DNA of 64,000 nt from Saccharomycopsis crataegensis. Its lineage: Eukaryota > Ascomycota > Saccharomycetes > Ascoideales > Saccharomycopsidaceae. A program made the translations under genes and the position numbers. Shown in pieces: positions 39,942 through 48,134 of this stretch (the first letter of the stretch is position 1; the number at the start of each line of letters is the position of its first letter). Location of the stretch: positions 1,984,001-2,048,000 of the forward strand of contig NW_027043829.1 in NCBI RefSeq assembly GCF_037102585.1. Direction: 5' to 3'. The notes beneath the pieces were generated by a model. It had not been told where the DNA came from and ran no database searches. It worked only from the letters and a program-made list of their open reading frames with translations.

Positions 39942-40191
39942 CTGAGAGTTGTTAGTAACAAGGGCTCAACCACAAAGAAACAAAAAAAAGTTTCCGTAAA
40001 TTAAACTGACATTCAGAAAATATGAATTGAAGTTTTCAGACAAAAATAGTAAGGTAGCGTGGTTTTTTCCACATCGACAAAAACGTCTCGAGCCAAATGC
40101 ACTCAGGTCATCATCTAAACAAAACAATCCAGTTTTCTTTTTTTTTATCAACTAAACCAACGAAAGAAAAGTAAAGTAAATAGAAACATAC
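39942..40191 (-). other. Intron of the snoRNA host transcript
   Basis: The 250-base intron has donor GTATGT (40191-40186), branch point TACTAAC (40 bases before the next exon's first bases: 39957-39951) and acceptor CAG ending at 39942, nine bases after the branch box. These match the strictest budding-yeast consensus. The snoRNA candidate begins about 70 bases after the donor and ends about 75 bases before the branch point, the usual spacing for intron-processed box C/D RNAs. Confidence 0.7.
40030..40122 (-). ncRNA. Candidate box C/D snoRNA guiding 25S rRNA 2'-O-methylation
   Basis: Box C ATGATGA is at 40114-40108 and box D CTGA at 40039-40036, bracketed by GTTT and AAAC, which can form a short closing stem. 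Just after box C the RNA reads GCATTTGGCT (40100-40091), complementary to AGCCAAATGC. Nearer box D it reads GCTACCTTA (40058-40050), complementary to TAAGGTAGC. In eukaryotic large-subunit rRNA these two targets overlap in the conserved UAAGGUAGCCAAAUGCC just after helix 69. Taking CGAG (40090-40087) as a degenerate D' box, the +5 rule points to the first A of CCAAA, which as I recall is methylated in yeast and guided by snR13. A weak C' (CGATGTG) follows. The assignment rests on motifs and pairing only. Confidence 0.6.
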
Positions 40192-40503
40192 CAATCGTAT
40201 TAAAGAGAAGCCATCTGTGTGGTTAACAGTTTTAACAATTCTTGTTGTTAATGTTTTAGAAGAAGAATATATAACCAAGAGCGTAATTTGAGAGTTTTCA
40301 CCGAGTATTTATAGGAATTTCTGGGGAGAAAAAAAAAATTTTTTTTTGCAAAAAAAAAAAAAACCTTGGCGTCGGGTAATCCCTGTTACGTAGCCACTTA
40401 GTAACCCGAGGATGGAATCTTGCATGAGAATACCTCAACATCTGCTCTTTGATTACCTTCACGTCATTTGCAATCTCGTGGCCGTTAGTGGTTCATTTGG
40501 TAG

Positions 40504-41379
40504 TCAGTTCTCCAAGGTAACGAACGATGATGATTGATTCGCTTGTGTCGAAGTCAATATTGGCAACTGTTTTATAACCTTACCATTTTTGGCGTTAACT
40601 GTATTGATGGATGCTTGAGAGCCTGAGCAGCTCATCTTTTCCAAAGTTCTTTTGTTGTTGGCCTTGATTTTCTCAACAAGAACATCCAAAGTATCCAGAA
40701 AGTTTTTGTTTTTTGAAAGAAATTCTAACGCAATACTCTGTTCTACTCCAAGCGGCTCGTCGCTAAGTAAGAAATTGGCCAAAGCTGCTAGTTCAGTGTC
40801 GTACTTTTTGTAATTGTGGCCCTCAGTATTTAAATTCAGCGCGACTAGAATAACACCCTTATCTAAGACGACATTAGTAAAAGGGGTTATTGATCTGATC
40901 TCTTTCATCACATCTTTCGTGAAGATATCATTATCGTTTCTATCATTAGAGGTACAGGCTCGAGAAGTTTCAGAGGATATCATGGCACTTTTATTTTTAC
41001 CTACTGTTTTCTTGACTTTAAGTGGTTCCACAGGTTTATTGATATCAGATGCGAGTATACTTGGTATCTTATAACCTTCATTAACTTGAGAACTTCTTTT
41101 GGTCTCCTTAGCGTTCCTATCAACTACTTCTGTAACGGCGGTTAGTAAGCCATACTCAACTTTTGGTAATTACCTTAATACACACCATTTAGGGCATTTT
41201 TCTTTCTTTTAATAGGGTTGGGTTTTGTTTTTGGGAGCTTCTCCGCTTGAAAAAACAAAAATGTCAGTCATCATTCAATCGAATGAGAGGGGAAAAAAGG
41301 TTCAGATTCGATACTTACATTTTTGGTCTTGAAAGACAGAGAGCTTCCTTTTTGCAGGCCTGGCTTTCAAATTTGGCAT
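40504..41379 (-). CDS. Unknown protein, three exons, probably nuclear
   Basis: Exon 1 41379-41319 (MPNLKARPAKRKLSVFQDQK), exon 2 41245-41186, exon 3 41129-40504; 248 residues. Intron 1 (73 bases) has donor GTAAGT and acceptor CAAG, with CTGAC as the only branch candidate. Intron 2 (56 bases) has branch TACTAAC (41147-41141), acceptor ACAG and an unusual donor GTGTGT, chosen because it alone keeps the phase and avoids TAA. Exon 3 is open and has no usable ATG near its start, which supports the upstream exons. The first 45 residues are very basic (PAKRKL, KTKPNPIKRKK), a likely NLS. Residues about 110-190 look helical (IFTKDVMKEIRSITPF; ELAALANFLLSD; LDTLDVLVEKIKANNKRTLEKM). No family was recognised. 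Confidence 0.55.
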
Positions 41380-41666
41380 ATTAATCTGGGAGTGTTACAA
41401 CGATTGGAAGGATCAGAGCCCAAGTGAGGTTTGATACGCGTTCTAGACCAATTTCAATGGGATCAAAAGAGAAAATTAATATTGTGAATAAAAAAATCGC
41501 AAAGAAAACCTGCGGGATATGAGTTACAAACTCAGAAACTTTCCACAAAATGAGAGACGAAAAAAAAAAGAAAAATAAAGACCTCTTACAATTTAAGAAC
41601 AAAAATAACAGCAAATATATTCAGTAAAACCCCATTAAAAAAAAAAGACTAAATATTTCAGAAAAT

Positions 41667-42552
41667 TCATTCTTTTCTATATGTTACTTTATCCACCTTC
41701 ACCTCATCATCAAGATAGGTGTAGATATACAAAGTGCAAACTGCTCCCTGAACGTCCAACAAGCAGAAACTAGGTACAGGATCACTCATTTCATCATCCG
41801 CTAGATCAAGCAATCGTTCAACCTGGGCTCTGGATTCTTCAATATCTTTTGCATATTTTTCTACGCCTTTTTCGGCTTTATCGCCATTATTATTGCTGCC
41901 GTCAGTGTGTGACGCCTCTTGTTCTGAAACGTTGTTTGCCTCTGCTCCTGCCTCTGCCTCTGTCTCTTCTTCTTCTTCTTCTTCTTCTTCTCCTTCAGCA
42001 TCATCCTCATCACTCAAATCTTCTGTGACTGGAGCCCCTGTAGCAGAACCAGGATTGATGAAAAGCTTGTTATCCAAAGTATAGGCTTCGACTCTATGTG
42101 TCCCGCCCCAAATCAAAATGTCAACGTCCATCTTTCTAGCTTCGACCAAAAGTGACAATGGGTCATTTTTTGGAACCACAGAGAAGCCACTAAGGAATCC
42201 AATTCTTAGCTGATCGTGTTGCACTACTGATGAGAGTGGTAATTTAGAATCAAAGTCATGGGCGCCTTTCACAATCTGAAGATCTGGAGATAAAGAGTCG
42301 AGAAATTTCATTGTTTCTAACGAGGACGTTACATTACCAAGACACAAAACTTGCTGTATCTTTCCTGGTAGTAGTAATTTTTTAAACTGTAATATATGTT
42401 AGCCAATTTTTCGAACCTCCTGGCGGCTTGGAATATATATATTTATATATGATATATTTCTAAGGCCATAAAAAAGCACACAAACTCACCTCATTTGGGA
42501 AATCAATAGCCCTTTCAGGTATGAAAATGTCACCAATGGCAAGAAGAAGCAT
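41667..42552 (-). CDS. VPS29: VPS29, retromer subunit (two exons)
   Basis: Exon 1 42552-42490 (21 codons, MLLLAIGDIFIPERAIDFPNE) and exon 2 42386-41667; 260 residues. The 103-base intron has donor GTGAGT, branch GCTAAC (42404-42399) and acceptor TTACAG. S. cerevisiae VPS29 also has an intron near its start. The metallophosphoesterase-like fold of retromer Vps29 is followed through GDIFIP, LCLGNV, IVKGAHDFD, QHDQLRIGFLSGF, DILIWGGTHRVEAY, INPGSATGA and the C-terminal PSFCLLDVQGAVCTLYIY. Vps29 joins Vps35 and Vps26 on endosomes for retrieval to the Golgi. An acidic Glu/Ala insert (about 145-190, from a CTT repeat on the plus strand) separates GSATGA from PSFCLLD, similar in place to the insert of the yeast protein (282). 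Confidence 0.93.
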
Positions 42553-42973
42553 GCTATGTGTTTATTTAAATTGTAGTGGTGTCAGAATTGTCTAAAGCAG
42601 ATTCAATTGTAGACTAAGTTGGCCAGTTCATCATTTTACCTATCGCAGCTTTTGTATTTTGATTTTTACACATATTTTTGGTGTCACATGTGCCATTGCG
42701 GCGGAACGACACAGCTGTTGTTTACCGAGGTTTACCAGGCTCTCTACAAAAACAGCTAACTTAACAATTTATATTCCATACTATGAGCTACAATATACAA
42801 AAGAAAATCATCTTTTAACATGAAATAATTATATTTTCATTCCCAAAGAGATAAAAAAAAAGAGTAAAAAAACAAACAAACAAACACACGAACACATGTA
42901 AAAAAACAAGAGAAAGATCAGAGATCAAAAGGTATCAAATGATAACGTATCCTAAACCGCAATTCAACGCTCT
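42553..42973. other. VPS29 promoter and USA1 3' end
   Basis: 421 bases without a gene. An A-rich stretch with AAAC repeats (42853-42905) follows the USA1 stop. Confidence 0.5.
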
Positions 42974-45622
42974 TCAAGGCTCTTCTGTATCGGTATCCGA
43001 ATTCACATTATTAATTGGATCACTAACTGTAATATCACTACTGTCACTGACCGTTGCATCATCGCTATCGTTATCCATGCTTTCATTATTATTATTATTA
43101 TTGAGATAATTCAATCTTCTATTTCTGAGCTCGGTATGGTATGCAGATGCGCCAGTGGTAAGAGCTTCCGAGTTATTATTCAACATTTCAAAATTTTCCC
43201 AAGGTTGTGTAGTTTCCTCGCTTTCAGAATCTAAATCTTCGAGGTCTTCCATACCAGGTTCAGGTTCAGGTTCAGGTTCAGGTTCTTGTGTTCTTTCTTC
43301 ATTATTGCCTTGGATTTCTGCGGCCGATTCTGTTAATAGCTCATTGTATCTCCCCCTGATTTCGACGACGAATTTCGTGATCTGAGTATCCATTTTTCTC
43401 TTGAACTTTTCATGTAGTTGTGGAATGATCAAGATCACAAACAAAATACTGTCCTTCATTATAGTTTCCAAATTTGTTAGGATTAAGCTGCCTTGTGCCT
43501 GATTCATTTTCGCCAAGTACTCGCCATATATTTGTTTTTTAACCTTCAAGATCTTTCGAATTTGCAATTCCATTGCAGCCTCATCTTCAGCATTCACATC
43601 TTCCTCTAACTCATCGATATAGTTTTTAATAAATGCCTCATTATAATGATAAACCCTATTGTTGCAACAGTAATCGAGTAATTTCTCAAAGAGGTTTCCA
43701 CTTTGCTGAAAGGCCTCGGTTATTCTTGGAAGAGTAGTTCCAGAGGCTATATTATTTTCACGCAAAAAATTCTCAAATCTCCCTAAATAATCCTGTTTAA
43801 TAATAAAGTAAACTACCATCATCCCTACGAGAACCAAAGTGGAAGTATCACTATTTTTCCAACTCAATTCAGAGACTAAAAGATAGAGCACTAAAAGATA
43901 CTTGGCAACCGATATTATTGGGCTGATATAGCTCTCGTAGATCACGCTAAATTCTGTATTTGCGAGATTTCTAATAATAGTTGTGAGTGAAGGTATTCTC
44001 GCATTTGCATTGATGTTGGCATTGTTATTGATGATGTTGTTATTATTGTTGATGTTGTTGAAATTGGTATTGTTATTATTGTTGGTGTTGTTGATGTTGA
44101 TGTTGATGTTGTTATTGTTGTTCAATGAGACATGATTACTATTACCCAGATTGTTACTCACTAAACTAATCTTTGGGAGATTAACTTGAACCCCTAGTTT
44201 ATTTACTTCGGCAAGTCCTGATGGACTCAACATTAAATATGGTCTACCTGGGCTCTTATTATTAATAATGACTTGACTGGTTGATAATGTCACCTTCTTC
44301 ATCGAGCCATTCAACCGTAGTGTCAATGTGAACAACTTAGACAGCAACTTGTTTTGATCGACCAAAAACTTTTGATTTTTCTCATTGGTCACCAAGTCAA
44401 ACGAAGATCCCACACGTTGGTATTTTTGCAATTTTCGCGGGCCATTTCTAATGGTTTTCCCTTGGTCACTAGGAAGCACTATTCCGGTGTTGGCGAACCT
44501 GATCGACGAAGTATCGATTATAGACTCATCATCTCTTTCTTCCACTTTAGGCAAAAACTCAAAGGCTTTACCATTTTTAATTTGTTCCCAGATACTTTCT
44601 TCCTTGTTGTCGTTTGTAGTTGATTTAAGTAGATTATTTACTTGGAAGTAGTCCATATTGATGGCGAAATGGAGGTTTATCGGATATTGCAGATTAAGAT
44701 CTTTGTGATTGGTAGCTATTTTCAAAGCGGTTATCACAGTCTGTTCATTTTGTAAAACTTTCCCTTGGAAAATTAGCTTTAAATCATCAATGGACAAATT
44801 TGGTAGTTTTGTTGGATCTTGAATATCGATAATCTTGAATTTGACATCTTTTATTATAGATGATTTGTCAACTTTGATATTTTCGGTATTTATCGATTCA
44901 TTCATGATATTTGACGTTAAAAGCCTAATCTCAATTTGGGATTTCTCAACTGCCTCCACGTATTTGTCGTTTAGTTGCAAGTCATAATAGAGTACTAGCC
45001 TAACCGGTGGGAAAGTATCCATACCAAGACAACCCAATATTGGAACATTATAATCAATCTCTTCACCACATTTTCCTAAATATAGATGTACATCATCCAC
45101 AGAATTCGATTTGAGGCCATCAGTTTTCTTTCTAAGGAGTTCATCCAAAACAGATTCTCGCAATTCTTTTCCGGAGATATTCATTGATTCTCTAACAATT
45201 ATCGCATGTTTAATATATTCATTTCTGCTTTCAAATGCAATATCCATCAATGGGATCCTAGAGATATCCCGAGATACATTACGCTCCCGGTTTTCGAGCT
45301 TGTCATGCGTGTTCCGGGTTTCCATTTGCAATGATACATATTCTCCACCATATTTGATATCATTTTCCAGGATAAAACACTTCAATTTCTTGTCATCAGT
45401 TTGTTTGGTATTCCTGTACCAAACCTCAATACTTTCAGGAGTTATCATCTTTTCAAAAGACTGATCATTCTTGTAAACTTCTTCTTCTGATCTTCGGCAA
45501 ATAACGTCCTTCACGTCACCGACGGTGTTATCTAAAGTGGCATTGATAATCACATTGGAAAAGTTTATCAATGACGAATCTGTCGACCATATCTTAATTC
45601 TTAAACGTACAAGGGAATCCAT
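42974..45622 (-). CDS. USA1: USA1-like ERAD scaffold (Herp-type)
   Basis: An 882-residue protein. The N-terminal 330 residues are mixed alpha/beta and include a ubiquitin-like domain (about 235-325) with the typical DDLKLIFQGKVLQ motif. A Ser/Asn region follows with an Asn tract encoded by GTT/ATT repeats (about residues 500-535). Two membrane helices sit close together (about 565-585, SVAKYLLVLYLLVSEL, and 592-610, LVLVGMMVVYFII), with a cytosolic C-terminus carrying an EPEPEPEPEP run and acidic/Asn-rich tail. This is the order of S. cerevisiae Usa1 (838), which scaffolds Hrd1 and Der1 in the ER membrane. The call rests on layout and the Ubl motif, since Usa1 is poorly conserved. It is divergent from an ER cyclophilin. 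Confidence 0.72.
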   Translation of the reverse strand: MDSLVRLRIKIWSTDSSLINFSNVIINATLDNTVGDVKDVICRRSEEEVYKNDQSFEKMITPESIEVWYRNTKQTDDKKLKCFILENDIKYGGEYVSLQMETRNTHDKLENRERNVSRDISRIPLMDIAFESRNEYIKHAIIVRESMNISGKELRESVLDELLRKKTDGLKSNSVDDVHLYLGKCGEEIDYNVPILGCLGMDTFPPVRLVLYYDLQLNDKYVEAVEKSQIEIRLLTSNIMNESINTENIKVDKSSIIKDVKFKIIDIQDPTKLPNLSIDDLKLIFQGKVLQNEQTVITALKIATNHKDLNLQYPINLHFAINMDYFQVNNLLKSTTNDNKEESIWEQIKNGKAFEFLPKVEERDDESIIDTSSIRFANTGIVLPSDQGKTIRNGPRKLQKYQRVGSSFDLVTNEKNQKFLVDQNKLLSKLFTLTLRLNGSMKKVTLSTSQVIINNKSPGRPYLMLSPSGLAEVNKLGVQVNLPKISLVSNNLGNSNHVSLNNNNNINININNTNNNNNTNFNNINNNNNIINNNANINANARIPSLTTIIRNLANTEFSVIYESYISPIISVAKYLLVLYLLVSELSWKNSDTSTLVLVGMMVVYFIIKQDYLGRFENFLRENNIASGTTLPRITEAFQQSGNLFEKLLDYCCNNRVYHYNEAFIKNYIDELEEDVNAEDEAAMELQIRKILKVKKQIYGEYLAKMNQAQGSLILTNLETIMKDSILFVILIIPQLHEKFKRKMDTQITKFVVEIRGRYNELLTESAAEIQGNNEERTQEPEPEPEPEPGMEDLEDLDSESEETTQPWENFEMLNNNSEALTTGASAYHTELRNRRLNYLNNNNNNESMDNDSDDATVSDSSDITVSDPINNVNSDTDTEEP

Positions 45623-45872
45623 TTTTCCATTATTGTTGTTATCTTGTCCTTCTGCTTCTGCTATGCTTCGCCTTTAATCTAAACAGTTTATAAAATATGC
45701 CGCTTATTTTGTCGCTTCCTTAATCACGTGACATATTTTCGACCACGCTTCTTTTTTGTTGCTGACGTTTTCCGATGTGGAAATTCCTCCACTGCTGCTG
45801 CTGCTGCCAGTGTAGTGTTTGATTCAACAGTCTCATATATATATATATATATATCTACCTTTTATTATACCA
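45623..45872. promoter_or_regulatory. Divergent promoter of USA1 and the ER cyclophilin
   Basis: 250 bases shared by two ER proteostasis genes. It has a palindromic E-box TCACGTGA (45724-45731) and, on the minus strand, AGCGTG (45749-45744) within AAGCGTGG, six of seven bases of the UPRE core CAGCGTG bound by Hac1. A GCT repeat (45791-45807) and a TA repeat (45836-45855) lie near the cyclophilin start. Co-regulation by the unfolded-protein response is inferred. Confidence 0.4.
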
Positions 45873-46541
45873 ATGATGAAGTATCTGTTTGCTCTTTTCT
45901 TGGTGCTTGGTTTGTGGTTCTTGTACTTCACCAACGTATCCGCCGAACAAGAAGTCACCGACCCAAAGGTCACTACCAAAGTATACTTTGATATCAAACA
46001 AGGTGACAAGGACTTGGGTAGAATTGTTATTGGTTTGTTTGGAGATGATGTTCCAAAGACCGCTGAAAACTTTAGACAGTTGTCGATCAGCAAGGACCCA
46101 AGTTTTGGTTACAAGAACTCGATCTTCCACAGAGTTATCAAGCAATTTATGATCCAAGGTGGTGATTTTACCCATAGAAATGGTATGGGCGGTAAGTCGA
46201 TCTACGGTAACAAATTCGCTGATGAAAACTTCAGTATCAAGCACCAAGGTCCTGGGTTTATTTCTATGGCCAATTCTGGTAGAGACACCAATGGTTCTCA
46301 ATTCTTTATCACCACCGTCAAGACCAGCTGGTTGGATGGGAAGCACGTTGTCTTTGGGAAGGTCGTTGAAGGCATGGATGTTGTCACCGCCATCGAAAAA
46401 TCTGCTACTAATTTCAGAGATAAGCCAAAGGAGGATATTATTATTGCCGACTGTGGTGAACTTGCCGAATTAGTTGACACTGCTACCACATCAGGCGTTG
46501 AAGCTTCGGAAACCAAGGCTGACTCTAAGGATGAATTGTGA
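45873..46541 (+). CDS. CPR5: ER-lumenal cyclophilin (peptidyl-prolyl isomerase, CPR5-like)
   Basis: A 222-residue cyclophilin from ATG 45873; an alternative ATG is the next codon. The N-terminus is a signal peptide ([18 protein letters not shown], then cleavage near VSAEQ). The isomerase domain shows [31 protein letters not shown] with the catalytic Arg of [27 protein letters not shown] and the W of [15 protein letters not shown]. The chain ends SKDEL, a KDEL-type ER retrieval signal; S. cerevisiae Cpr5 ends HDEL. It would speed proline isomerisation during folding in the secretory pathway. The open frame upstream of 45873 is TA-repeat-coded and has no ATG. Confidence 0.93.
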   Translation: MMKYLFALFLVLGLWFLYFTNVSAEQEVTDPKVTTKVYFDIKQGDKDLGRIVIGLFGDDVPKTAENFRQLSISKDPSFGYKNSIFHRVIKQFMIQGGDFTHRNGMGGKSIYGNKFADENFSIKHQGPGFISMANSGRDTNGSQFFITTVKTSWLDGKHVVFGKVVEGMDVVTAIEKSATNFRDKPKEDIIIADCGELAELVDTATTSGVEASETKADSKDEL

Positions 46542-47606
46542 GTGATTTATGTACAAAAATAAATAAATACTATAATAAATAATTGAATACCTTAATGCTA
46601 TGCTTGATGCAAAATAAAAAAAATTATCTGCTCAATGAAACTGAGAGTTTCGGATGTGTCGTTGTTTTTTTGGTTGTATTGAGAATTTTTGACAACAGGA
46701 GATGCGCGAAAGAACGACTACGCGATCATGATAATAGCCCTATTGTTAATGAAAGTTATGTTTTGGTGTTTCGGACGGTGATTTTGTTGGGGAGGAGACA
46801 ACAATAGGCTTTGACAAGAAGATGATGACCCACCGAACAGGAGGATGTAGGCTGTATGGGTGGGGGGTGGCACCAATTCGGGTGAGGACAATAATACATT
46901 ATATATATATATGTATAACATATATATATATATTATTAGTAAACCACCCAAACGAGGTAGTGTAGTTTACTCACAGTGTATTTGTTGTATTGGCGAAGGG
47001 TGTAAACAACGCAGTCCATCAGTGTGTGCATACATTATTCTATTTATAATCCTTAGTTCACCACCACTCATCGAGCAAATGTAATGAAAAAAACCTCAGT
47101 CTGTAGCTGAGTCACCACCACCACCGTATATTTTGTTTTGGCTCACTAGTCTAAGGCCGTGTGTGGAGCATCGCGGGTGGAGGTAGACACCCTGTTCTAC
47201 CATGTTCTGCCAGTCTAAATAACCGGTGTTTTGGAAGTTTTGTGTCACAATTTTACACGGATCGCCCACACGCCATCACCCCTGCCTGACTTACTCTCGG
47301 GTCGGGATGGCATGTATATAAAAAAAGCCCATGGAGGCGCAATCGAGAAAATTTTTCCCACAATATATATCTTTGTTGATATCCGCTTAGTAGGCTTTGT
47401 TATCTGGATTTGTGCCTGTTATACTTTTCTTTTTTTGATTATTACTTGTTTTCTATTCTTTCTTTTGTGTTAGATCATTCGTTCTGTTTTGCTAAACTGC
47501 TATCATCAAACGAATCTCCATAGCCACCTATTATCATTGAGCCCGTTGATTCGTCAGTCACTCATTTATTATTATTGTCTCTATATTATCATTCTCCACA
47601 TAAAAA
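46542..47606. other. 1.07-kb intergenic before the peripheral protein gene
   Basis: No gene is supported. It has a TA-rich near-palindrome (46898-46935), a CACCACCACC stretch (47112-47124), a CCCCT stress-type element (47278-47282) and a TATA box (TATATAAAAA) at about 47313, which suggests a 5' UTR of over 200 bases for the next gene. Confidence 0.5.
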
Positions 47607-48134
47607 ATGGGATTCAGATCTAAATCTATCAGCAGAAAGAAGAACAGCGGCACTTATGACGTCAAGATCACTAAAGAAGATCAAAAAAACTTGAAATATA
47701 ACACCAATGACAACCAACTTCTTAATGCCGTGAACGAAGCCCAACCTTTCCAAGAAGCTAGTGACCGTTCTGTCAACAGACAAAGTATGGGGATGTTTTT
47801 GGCCAACAAAAACAACAACGTCGATACCTTTGGTATCCCTATCAGACAACCGGACGTTTCCAATCCAAGTAGATCAAGAGACGAAAGACCTTTGGATACT
47901 ATTAGATCTTTTGAGTTTGCTATCACTGGTGACAACTATTACAAAGACATCTTAGAAACCCCAAAGTTGGGGTTCAGACCAAGACCTGAGTTCCCATTGT
48001 TTAAATCAAACCCATACGCTAACAATCAACCACAACAGCATCAATCCTACGAACAACCTGTTTACACTCCAGCTCCTATGGCTAACATCAAACCAGAAAA
48101 GAAAAAGAGAGGTTTATTCGGTAGAAAGAAATAA
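47607..48134 (+). CDS. Small conserved fungal protein, YMR295C/YGR273C-like
   Basis: A 175-residue hydrophilic protein with strong codon bias (AAG, CCA, GGT mixed with AAA), so probably well expressed. Conserved-looking blocks are LLNAVNEAQPFQEA near residue 38, IRSFEFAITGDNYYKDIL (about 98-115) and TPKLGFRPRPEFPLF. These recall the S. cerevisiae paralogues YMR295C and YGR273C, proteins of unknown function at the cell periphery and bud. Both ends are basic: MGFRSKSISRKK at the start and KKKRGLFGRKK at the end, which could bind acidic membrane lipids. The C-terminal third is Pro/Gln-rich. The relation is from memory and should be aligned. Confidence 0.6.
   Translation: MGFRSKSISRKKNSGTYDVKITKEDQKNLKYNTNDNQLLNAVNEAQPFQEASDRSVNRQSMGMFLANKNNNVDTFGIPIRQPDVSNPSRSRDERPLDTIRSFEFAITGDNYYKDILETPKLGFRPRPEFPLFKSNPYANNQPQQHQSYEQPVYTPAPMANIKPEKKKRGLFGRKK

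Larger units (their letters stand above)
39900..40260 (-). ncRNA. Spliced snoRNA host transcript, apparently non-coding (ends approximate)
   Basis: On the minus strand a TATA box (TATAAATA, 40313-40306) and a Reb1-type site TTACCCG (40379-40373) precede an exon that ends at 40192, followed by an intron with perfect signals and a second exon from 39941. The first ATG in exon 1 opens ATG GCT TCT CTT TAA, only four codons. The other two frames of exon 1 have no ATG, and exon 2 has stops in all three frames within 30 bases. So the mature RNA seems unable to code. Transcript ends are estimated: start from the TATA position, 3' end unknown. Spliced non-coding snoRNA hosts are well known in animals (UHG/GAS5 type); in S. 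cerevisiae intronic snoRNAs lie in protein genes. Confidence 0.5.
39646..40503. other. Region with spliced non-coding transcript, no protein gene
   Basis: 858 bases between the convergent NAA10 and the three-exon unknown gene. The plus-strand open frame at 39663-39929 directly follows the NAA10 stop and is not supported. The minus strand carries the promoter, intron and snoRNA candidate listed below. Confidence 0.6.
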
